Below the pieces are notes generated by a model. The model made no database searches. It saw only the letters and a program-made list of their open reading frames with translations, and was not told where the DNA came from. A program made the translations under genes and the position numbers. Shown here piece after piece: positions 57,096 to 64,000 of a stretch of DNA of 64,000 bases. Source of the stretch: Micropterix aruncella (Eukaryota > Arthropoda > Insecta > Lepidoptera > Micropterigidae); NCBI GenBank assembly GCA_944548615.1, contig OX155965.1:23087756-23151755 (forward strand). Reading direction: 5' to 3'. Position 1 is the stretch's first letter. Each line of letters begins with the position of its first letter.

Positions 57096-57384
57096 GGTCC
57101 GCGATAAATTCGAACTGAATTACCGCTAACACCAGGCAGATGCCGCACAAGCAAATTCGAATCTGCGAACAGACTGGAGGACAGATAAACTTGGCGAAAT
57201 CTGGTAGTGACGGCGTGAGGTCGACCCGCTGAATTCACTTCGGCTTGGGGACGGGCTCGTTGGTGGAGCTAGACAGTGGACTGTCTTGTCCGCCAAGACT
57301 TGGCGTTCACCCCATTGGAGATAGAACTGCCTGAAATCGCTATAACTCCCTGGAGTGACGGGTTCGCCCGTTCTGTTGGCACCC
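57096..57384 (+). repeat. SINE-like family, 3' half
   Basis: Sense fragment from GGTCCGCGATAAATTCGAAC to GACGGGTTCGCCCGTTCTGT. The 5' part is missing; no duplication found. Diverged. Confidence 0.75.
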
Positions 57385-57938
57385 CAGATGCACTGAAATC
57401 CCGGTTTGCTCGCATTCACGTTACGCTGCGCACAGTACAGTTCGAATGCGCGGGAGGCGTGATTTACCTTTGAGACAGTGTCGTGTTCGGTTTACATTTT
57501 CTTTATTTATTCTTGGTAACTCCTTTTTCTTATTCTTCCTCATCGCCCGCGCGCAGTTGGACTCTTAATGAGCGACAAATGCGACAACTAATTAATTGTC
57601 TCCAATTTTATGATAACAACAAAACGGAATGCAGATAGACGGAAGCCACGAATACCCAACATTTTAATACCCATGTAAATTTAATGTAGGTATATACGTA
57701 ATGTACTTTTATCTCAATTGCTTGATTTTATAAGCACAATGTTTTTGTTCTGTTATTTAGCAGATCAAAAGATGTTGCACTCTCAGTGTCCGATGTCATA
57801 TCTGTAGTGACTTATGATGATGAACCATGTAACATTTCAATCAATAAACATTTCTATTTCTGAGATTCAAATGACGTCAAATAACAGAAAAAAAAACTGT
57901 TGACTTGCCTAACAACCTTTATTCAAAGATGTAGTCTT

Positions 57939-58121
57939 TCAAACTTTTACATTTTTATCACTGTATAGAAAACAGCGTCTTTCAGAATCATCAGTTTTTA
58001 TTACGAGGAAGTTTACCCCACTACTAGCATTTTCACTGGTATATAAGCACGTACAATTCACAGTAAAATTTACTGTTTTCGTCAACGTTCTAACTGGTAA
58101 GCCATCTCGCCTTAACTTCAT
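57939..58121 (-). CDS. Small ORF followed by a poly(A) signal
   Basis: A 60-codon minus frame, beginning MKLRRDGLPVRTLTKTVNFT and ending DDSERRCFLYSDKNVKV, is followed 15 bases after the stop by AATAAA (57918-57923 on the plus coordinates) and a GT-rich stretch. Codon use is not extreme. It could be the last exon of a gene or a transposon ORF end. I do not recognise it; no splice acceptor is clear upstream. Confidence 0.25.
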   Translation of the reverse strand: MKLRRDGLPVRTLTKTVNFTVNCTCLYTSENASSGVNFLVIKTDDSERRCFLYSDKNVKV

Positions 58122-58199
58122 ATTGAATAATTAAACGTTAAAATATTAAAACACTCTGTTTATCACACCACGTGTAAACGCCGAGGAAACATCAAGCTG

Positions 58200-58565
58200 A
58201 CACGAACCGGGAACTCCGATCATCTAAAACTCACGATATCATATATTTTGTTTTATTTATCTATGTATCTTATATATCTTTATTTATTTATTTATTTATC
58301 TAAGAATTAATTACTATAAAATATTGGTTTTGCTTTAAAAAAATAACAGGAACCAAATGGCAAAACATTAACCTTTTGCTTATTTGATTCTGTCACCTAA
58401 CTGGGACTAGCCCGTTCTAGGATGGACAGGAAATATATCTTATATATCTATCTTATATAGTTTATTTTATATATCTTATACATATAATTATCTATATATC
58501 TTATATCTTTATATCTTACATATCTTATACAATATCTATTTTATATTTTTTTATAATATATATAT
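58200..58565. repeat. TATATCT/TTTA-rich simple sequence
   Basis: Irregular CTTATATATCT and TTTATTTATTTA repeats. Confidence 0.75.
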
Positions 58566-60062
58566 CAGCGATTCCCAACCTGGGAGTAATTACCCCAATA
58601 GGGTAAAATGGGATTTTCTAATGGGTGAAGACAAGGATTGAATCGTCTTTCAGTCAGAGAGTACATTCTATCAGGAAATATTTTCCTGATTTAAAAAATC
58701 GCCAAGTAAATGCTTGGGTGCTAAATGATGGAATATGGAATATTTGGAATATATAGGAATATTTCCAGATACTGACATTGAAGCCAAAGCAAAGCACATT
58801 TCCACGGATTTCGCGAAGATAACACACCGAAAATAGATTTCGAAAACACACAACTAACTGGCAAGGTGGCAACCACCGATAGACGATGCCTTTCTGCCAG
58901 GTCGGGGACAAGGACGTATCCAGGGGGGGGGGGGTGCAGGGGACGCGACCCCACAATTTTTTTTGAGTAAAAAAAACATCGAAAAAATGAGAATCTGGGA
59001 GAATCCGCGACCGTATGTACCTTGTCGGGCATGCATCCACGGGGGGGGGGGGGGGGGGAGGGGCGGTAGTTGGGATTTAACCCCCGAAATCCGATCCGAT
59101 TTCAAAAATGCTTTCGTCGATAATGGAAAGCTCCATTATCGACGAGAGGCTATATTTTATTGTGATAAATATTGGTTTTCATTGCAAAATCACGATATTT
59201 GTAAATTAAGTCAGAGTAAATAAGCTGGTGAGTTGTTTCTCGGCGTGCACCGACGAAACGGTTTGATATACATATGTGAAAACAAAATATGACAAAAACA
59301 TCTAAAAAAAGTCGCCGGCGGCACATATCCAACATTTATATAAAGGCTTTTGTCATCGATATTCTTTTGTCTTTAAAAAATAAGAGAAATAAGTAGGCAG
59401 AGTTTTTTGGGAGACATTAGCAATAAAATAAGAATCATTGTCAAAATAAATTAATCTATCATCACGGGTGTTAAATAGAGATAAAATTTGCCATTTACTG
59501 TAAGTTTTTGGATGATATAGTTTCAGATATATCATGAAAGTAGTAGCGCGTGCAAGCACCTCGAATACCTAGCGGGCGGCGGCAGCTGCTGTCCTAGCAA
59601 GGTCAGCGTTCAGCAGAAGGCGGCGCGGGTGGCAAGGGTGGTACGTCTACGAGATAGGTAGCGTGCTTCTGAAGGGGGACGTCTTGCATTATATATACTA
59701 CTTATATCTAAAGGTAGCGCTTAAAAAGGCTAATAAACGCCACCCTACTTAAATTATTTAAAAAAAAAAATCGAAACCAGCATTGGCCGAACTTAACCAA
59801 ATATTAAAGATATTGTTAAAACTAAGCAATATGTTCTCTCAGTGACATGTAGGTATCGATTAACGCATCTCACTTCTTGATTTAATACAAAATGGTAAAA
59901 AACAGGTATTCTCTATGTTTAATTTTAAATGATTAAAATTAATTAAAAATATTACTACTTTTTCGTAATTTAAAAACAACCAATAGCTAATTAATTGTTT
60001 TTTTAACTAGACTTTTATCTAACCACTATGGGAAATAACCTTAAAAAGGTTGGATACCGCTG
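58566..60062. mobile_element. hAT-like non-autonomous element
   Basis: Left end CAGCGATTCCCAACCT, right end complement CAGCGGTATCCAACCT (13 of 16). CAG..(N)CCCAACCT ends are characteristic of one hAT group. The flanking 8 bp ATATATAT and ATCTATTT match at 6 positions. The element is 1497 bp; the interior has no transposase frame but contains runs of 12 G (58923-58934) and 18 G (59041-59058) and a hairpin at 59114-59145. Confidence 0.6.
59114..59145. repeat. Perfect hairpin, 14-bp arms
   Basis: TCGTCGATAATGGA and its complement around the loop AAGC. Confidence 0.9.
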
Positions 60063-60489
60063 ATCTATTTATATATTTTTTGTATATATCTATATTTTTT
60101 TGTATACTTCTATATTTTTATATGTATCTATATCACATCTTAATTTTATTATTCTATATTTATTTATGGTCCCGGGTGGACATGATAACTTAGGCACAGT
60201 AAATATTATATTTACTGTGACTTGGGTCACTGAAACAAGCAACACTAGTACGTCAAAATCATTGTGTCAGAATCTTAGTCAATAAACGGGCATAATTAAA
60301 GCTTTCGATTGGAGCTTCTCTCGGAAAGTACCAGCCAATCAGAATACGTTTATTTTCGACAGTCGTTGTTTTATTCCCTGCGTCTTTCGCCCCGGTCGCG
60401 GTGGTTCTATTTCCTTGGATTTGTTATTAGCCTCTTTTTTATTTTTACCCGTTGTTGATGGGTAAGGAGGGATTTACATAAGTGAGTAA
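60063..60489. other. No recognised gene
   Basis: AT-rich, then a short GC-richer part (60290-60420). Nothing coding. Confidence 0.45.
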
Positions 60490-60499
60490 AAAAGAAGTG

Positions 60500-60626
60500 A
60501 CGTGCTGGTCCGTTCGTCTAATACCCATTCTACACGTTGGCCAATGTTGGACCAAATTACTAAGGTGGAAGCGAGTTGGCATAACTATGACGTGTGAAAA
60601 TGTATGGGAAAAAAGCGAGAGAGCCA
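60500..60626 (+). repeat. Dispersed repeat, pair with 8805-8935
   Basis: CACGTTGGCCAATGTTGGAC, a GGTGGAAGCGAGT segment, and TGTATGGGAAAAAAGCGAGA correspond to the inverted segment at 8805-8935. SINE copy I is inserted at its right edge. Confidence 0.6.
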
Positions 60627-60640
60627 TAGTCAATATCACA

Positions 60641-60840
60641 GCGGGCGTGAGTGTAAGCCCGCTGGGTAACACTCCTGGCTATCTCGCGGTTAAGGCGTTG
60701 GCTTCTTACGGGCATGTGGCGGAGCTTGACGGTGGACTGTTTTGTTCAAATCTTATGCGCTCACTTCAGGGAAATAGAACGACTAATCATTAAAACTTCC
60801 TGAGGTGACGGGTTCGCTCGTTGTAATTGACAACTCTAGT
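60641..60840 (+). mobile_element. SINE-like retroposon copy I, 5'-truncated
   Basis: Only the last 200 bases of the family are present, between a perfect 14-bp duplication TAGTCAATATCACA (60627-60640 and 60841-60854). The start GCGGGCGTGAGTGTAAGCCC lies in mid-element; the end is TGACAACTCTAGT. Loss of the 5' part with an intact 3' terminus and target duplication is the signature of incomplete reverse transcription and fixes the sense strand of the family. Confidence 0.88.
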
Positions 60841-61039
60841 TAGTCAATATCACAATGTTAGCTAATGAGTAGAGTGGGCATAACAAGTCTCGTGACCAGG
60901 CCATAGCCATTGACATTATTTCAGGTGTGGCATCTGAGATTGAAATTGAGGCGTTTATTTTACTCCAGAAATCCATTCGTACAAATTTCCCCAAAAATTG
61001 TAAACGATCGATTTCTCAGCCGCTGCTTGGGCTATATGA

Positions 61040-61116
61040 CCTGTTCGTTATCTTGGGTCGGCTCAACTCACGGCTCAACTCCTATCCAGTAGCATGCTCG
61101 AAGAGTGACGAACCTG
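61040..61116 (+). repeat. SINE-like family fragment
   Basis: GGTCGGCTCAACTCACGGCT with CAACTCCTATCCAGTAGCA matches the 5' part of copy F (sense), including the B-box-like GGCTCAACTCC. Confidence 0.7.
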
Positions 61117-61399
61117 GACATGCGGAAGTACATAAAGAATCGTTCTTCATCATATTCCAATTTCTGCAATAATGTATGGTACTTACCTATTCTCCAAGCT
61201 TTGCTCTTTGTCTATTTATCTCATGAACCCAATATCTCTTTTTCTCATCCTTTTTTGTGGTTTGGACATATTCGTTTAATAATTACAAACAGAGTCAATC
61301 GTTCTCAAACTCACTCTCTGAATCGGTAAACATATTTTACAGCTGTTGTACACAATACAATTTTAGGTGCACCTTCTGAGAAGTGACACCTGTCGTATA

Positions 61400-61557
61400 T
61401 CGGTCGACGAACCTGAGTTAATTAGGCCCGTGACGTCTGCCACTTGGCTGTTTTGCCGTTTTTTGGTGCTTCTCGTGAACCGGTCCATTAGCTCGGTTTG
61501 CAGGATGTGGCGTCACAGGGCTGGACGCCCTGCGGCAGGATTCCGGTTGTTTCCATT
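61400..61557 (+). repeat. Dispersed repeat, pair with 20263-20400
   Basis: CCGTGACGTCTGCCACTTGG and GTGGCGTCACAGGGCTGGAC match the 20.3-kb copy. It runs up to the stop of the adjacent minus-strand frame. Confidence 0.6.
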
Positions 61558-61749
61558 CTATACATTATGGAGGACTGGTTCTAGGATTTCATACTGCGTG
61601 ATGATTTTGGCGGCTTTCTTTGGGCTGGATACCACCTTCGCTATAATTTCCAGCAAATCGCCAACTGTTATGGTCACGTACTCCTCTTTGTCCACTCCCT
61701 CGAATTCGAGGGGGCGCACTCGAGGCTCGAACCGGGGTGGCGGAAACAT
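61558..61749 (-). CDS. Unrecognised 63-codon ORF
   Basis: The minus frame reads MFPPPRFEPRVRPLEFEGVD, then EEYVTITVGDLLEIIAKVVS, then AAKIITQYEILEP. The balanced, charged composition with GC-ending codons looks more protein-like than the AT-rich chance frames of this window. It could be a piece of a retrotransposon ORF1, since a repeat shared with 20.3 kb begins at its end. Not identified. Confidence 0.3.
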   Translation of the reverse strand: MFPPPRFEPRVRPLEFEGVDKEEYVTITVGDLLEIIAKVVSSPKKAAKIITQYEILEPVLHNV

Positions 61750-61884
61750 CGCTCTGTCATGATTGTATTGTCATGGGTCCCTAAAAGACGTGGGGCCCAT
61801 AGGGCGGTGAATACTTAGCTTATTGGATAATCCGGCACTGGTTGCGTACGTGGGCTCTGTTTGTCTCTATCCATAACGGGTGTT

Positions 61885-62391
61885 AAGGCGTGAACAAATT
61901 ATCGGACGCGACTGATGGACGCGGTTTACTGACGCGTATTAAAGGTAATCTGTATAATGAATCTTTACTGAAATGTGCAAATTATTGAACGTAAGTCGCG
62001 GACGTGACCTTGAGGGTTCGGACGTCGGATATAGATCCGCAAGCCGCGTCCCAAACGACCTTGCATACTATCAGTTGCGTCCGTAAAGGTGCGAACATAT
62101 TTATTGGACGCGTCAGTCAGCTACGGCTTGCGGACGCGACTCAAAGATATCTGTGTAATGAATGTCTACTGAACCGTGCACATTGTCGGACGTAAGTCGC
62201 GGACGTGACCTTGAGGCTTCGGGTGTCCGATAGAGATCTGCAAGCCGCGTACACCCCGTCCGTCCCGTCGCGTCCGTCAGTCCGTCCGTCAGTCGCGTCC
62301 GTAAGCCGCGGCTAACGGACGGACGCATCCGATAATATGTTCGCCCCTTAAGTCGCGTCCATCAGTCGCGCCCGATAATATGTTCATGGCT
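61885..62391. mobile_element. Nested inverted-repeat DNA element (outer)
   Basis: TGAACAAATTATCGGACGCG with ACTGATGGACGCG on the left mirrors TGAACATATTATCGGGCGCG with ACTGATGGACGCG on the complementary right end. The interior carries two direct copies of a unit of about 200 bp with GTAAGTCGCGGACGTGACCT (61991 and 62190). A second inverted pair lies inside. Confidence 0.7.
62098..62347. mobile_element. Inner inverted-repeat element
   Basis: The left end GGTGCGAACATATTTATTGG mirrors the right end, whose complement is GGGGCGAACATATTATCGGA. Right flank TTAA (62348-62351), left flank TAAA (62094-62097). About 250 bp, rich in GTCCGTCAGTCGCGTCC words. Confidence 0.65.
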
Positions 62392-62399
62392 ATTATTAC

Positions 62400-64000
62400 A
62401 CGTTCAACCTGGCATCAGTTCAGTCCGTGACGTTGGTCAGACTGACGGGAAACTGATCGTTTATCGCGTTAACTGATGGACTGGGACTTCTACTAACACT
62501 TTGGTGCGGGTCGGACGCGTTTGTCGTGATCGTCCTCGTTCTCGTGGTGTATGTGTTTGTGCCGTCTGTGAAATTGTGGGTTGCGATATTTGTGAGTAAC
62601 ATATATATTATTTGTAAACGCCATTACGGTGAAGCTCTAATTTCACAGAGTGAGCGGCTTTTTGTTCCTTTTTTTGTGACTACCCCCTGTTAGTTTTTTC
62701 TTTTAATTTTATTTTCCCGTGACAAGTATGCGTAATAAAAAGCCGGTTTAGTCGGCGCGATGGAATTAGGATCTGGGGGACCGGTGCGCCCCGGCACACC
62801 GGTCCCATCCCTGGGTTTCATTCCAGAAACTAATCCCTGTTCTCCCATGTCCTCTGACGCTATGGATGCGTCGTTAAACGTCGCATCGGTAGTGGAAGTA
62901 AATACCATTCCTCTTCCTAAACCCTCTCCCTCTCCGCCACCTCCACCCAATAGATACCTTGATGGTGCCAAAGGCCCATATATAGCATACCTTCAATATT
63001 CCCCGCCAGCAAACACCGAGGAGGAGCTCGGTGCTGCTAGAGGCAATATCAATCCCATTGCCATTGGCAAACTTTTATTTGACTTTAAAGTAGCAGGTAT
63101 TCTAAATATTAAAAAAATTGGACGCAACCGCATAGAGGTTGCTTTTAGGACAGGAAAAGATGCAAACGCTTTCACCTCTCTTACTCTTTTAGCCCAACAT
63201 AATTATAACGCGTTCATTCCAGCGTATACCACATTCCGCGCTGGTTTGATCAAAGGTATCGAAACCTCCCTTACTGATGACGAGTTGATCGAAGGCTTTA
63301 ATGCAAGCAACTCGATCAAAGTTCGTAAAATTCGACGCCTAAACTATAGGGATAAGTCGAACGGCGAGTCCGTTTGGAAACCCTCCCGCACGGTTGTTGT
63401 TACCTTTGAAGGCCAGATACTCCCCGAAAAGGTTTATCTTTTTTATAACTCCTTAGTAGTTGAGCCGTACGCCTTACCAGTTCTTCAGTGCCTAAATTGT
63501 TGCCGATTCGGGCATAGCCGAAATACTTGCCGAGCGAGAACTCCACGTTGCTTCAGCTGTGCTGGCGGGCATTCCGGAGCGGACTGCAAGTCAGAGACCG
63601 TGGAATGCGCAAATTGTAAATCTCCCTCACATTGTGCAAACAATATCGGCTGCGATGAATACCTAAGACAAAAGAAAATTAAACATCTGATGTCGACGGA
63701 AAATGTATCATATTTCGATGCCGCTTCTAGGTTCAATAGAAAGCCCCTTTTCTCAACTGTAGCATCTTCCTACCAACCTGCCCCGAAACCCGTTATCGAA
63801 AGGCCTGCTTACCGCCCTCGGATTGTCGTTGTGGACCCTCCTCGGTCTCAACAATCCAGAGGTACCAAAAAAAGAAAAATTCGCTCTCCCCCTATAGCGA
63901 GCATTAGCAGCCCCAGGTATGCCTGGGATAATTTCTCCTCCCCCAGCGGAAATGGCGTGTGTTTGGATAACCCGCACCGAAGCCCCGCCGCTAGCATCGC
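62400..64000 (+). mobile_element. 5' part of an I/Jockey-group LINE, cut by window edge
   Basis: After the inverted-repeat element ends, a segment of about 350 bp without repeats leads to ORF1. CATCAGTTCAGTCCGTGACG near 62414 contains an initiator-like TCAGT, and GGTCAGACTGACGGG lies about 30 bases downstream, which is the place for a downstream promoter element in such LINEs; this start is an inference. A seven-codon upstream frame (62728-62751) precedes ORF1. ORF2 should lie beyond the window. Confidence 0.65.
62760..64000 (+). CDS. LINE ORF1 (gag-like) with three zinc knuckles, partial
   Basis: A plus-strand frame is open from the ATG at 62760 to the window end, at least 413 codons without a stop. 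The N-terminus is Pro/Ser-rich (about residues 52-64). The middle (about 80-235) has FKVAGILNIKKIGRNRIEVA and VRKIRRLNYRDK, an RRM-like arrangement found in I- and Jockey-group ORF1. Three CCHC-type knuckles follow: CLNCCRFGHSRNTC (244-257), CFSCAGGHSGADC (264-276) and CANCKSPSHCANNIGC (283-298). A basic KKRK lies at 370-373. The protein binds element RNA as a nucleocapsid. Intact over its visible length, it is the best candidate for a recently active element here. Confidence 0.85.
   Translation, partial: MELGSGGPVRPGTPVPSLGFIPETNPCSPMSSDAMDASLNVASVVEVNTIPLPKPSPSPPPPPNRYLDGAKGPYIAYLQYSPPANTEEELGAARGNINPIAIGKLLFDFKVAGILNIKKIGRNRIEVAFRTGKDANAFTSLTLLAQHNYNAFIPAYTTFRAGLIKGIETSLTDDELIEGFNASNSIKVRKIRRLNYRDKSNGESVWKPSRTVVVTFEGQILPEKVYLFYNSLVVEPYALPVLQCLNCCRFGHSRNTCRARTPRCFSCAGGHSGADCKSETVECANCKSPSHCANNIGCDEYLRQKKIKHLMSTENVSYFDAASRFNRKPLFSTVASSYQPAPKPVIERPAYRPRIVVVDPPRSQQSRGTKKRKIRSPPIASISSPRYAWDNFSSPSGNGVCLDNPHRSPAASI

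Noticed and set aside
58654..59223. Several overlapping frames with poly-Pro or poly-Gly stretches.
   Set aside because: They are produced by runs of G inside a hAT-like element; no conserved domain.
1..64000. CRISPR array, prokaryotic operon, or integrated virus.
   Set aside because: No regularly spaced short repeats with unique spacers, no ribosome-binding-site-led gene strings, and no viral structural or replication genes recognised; the coding content is retroelement and transposase remnants.

Overview
This window looks like repeat-saturated, intergenic DNA from an animal nuclear genome, most likely an insect and possibly lepidopteran. That placement is inferred from the mix of non-LTR retrotransposon clades, Penelope-like elements and TTAA- or 8-bp-flanked DNA transposon remnants. 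I found no host gene with recognisable exons, no tRNA or rRNA gene, no operon and no CRISPR array. Nearly all recognisable coding sequence is transposon-derived and most of it is broken.

Layout: 0-2.1 kb holds short dispersed repeats and a TTAA-flanked inverted-repeat element. 2.9-5.7 kb is a decayed minus-strand LOA-like retrotransposon (endonuclease, reverse transcriptase, RNase H). It abuts a 5'-truncated plus-strand CR1/L2/Jockey-group reverse transcriptase (5.7-7.1 kb). 7.4-17 kb alternates SINE-like copies, foldback elements and a Jockey tail. 18-26 kb has inverted-repeat DNA elements and a Penelope-like element between inverted terminal segments. 27-40 kb has several LINE 3' tails, three SINE-like copies and a second Penelope-like tail. 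41-43 kb has two adjacent tandem arrays and a deleted hAT element that keeps an open dimerisation-domain frame. 46-50 kb has a second TTAA element, an RT tail, a compositionally distinct non-repeat segment and a tandem array with a unit of about 426 bp. 51-52.5 kb has a restriction-like endonuclease tail of an R2-like element and an RTE tail. 53-60 kb has more SINE-like copies, two foldback elements and a hAT-like element. 60-64 kb has a truncated SINE-like copy, nested inverted repeats and, at the right edge, an intact zinc-knuckle ORF1 that runs out of the window.

The most notable result is a dispersed family of about 630-680 bp (full-length or nearly so at 8.0, 13.6, 34.4, 36.4, 38.5 and 53.4 kb, with fragments elsewhere). 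Five copies lie between direct repeats of 10-14 bp, and one of those is truncated at the end predicted to be 5'. The same orientation puts an A-box-like and a B-box-like motif 39 bases apart near the 5' end. These independent signs agree on a long tRNA-type SINE moved by target-primed reverse transcription. I do not recognise the family.

The elements do not form a pathway. Their relations are parasitic and stratigraphic: LINE-type enzymes probably mobilised the SINE-like copies, DNA transposases now absent from the window moved the inverted-repeat elements, and later insertions cut earlier ones.
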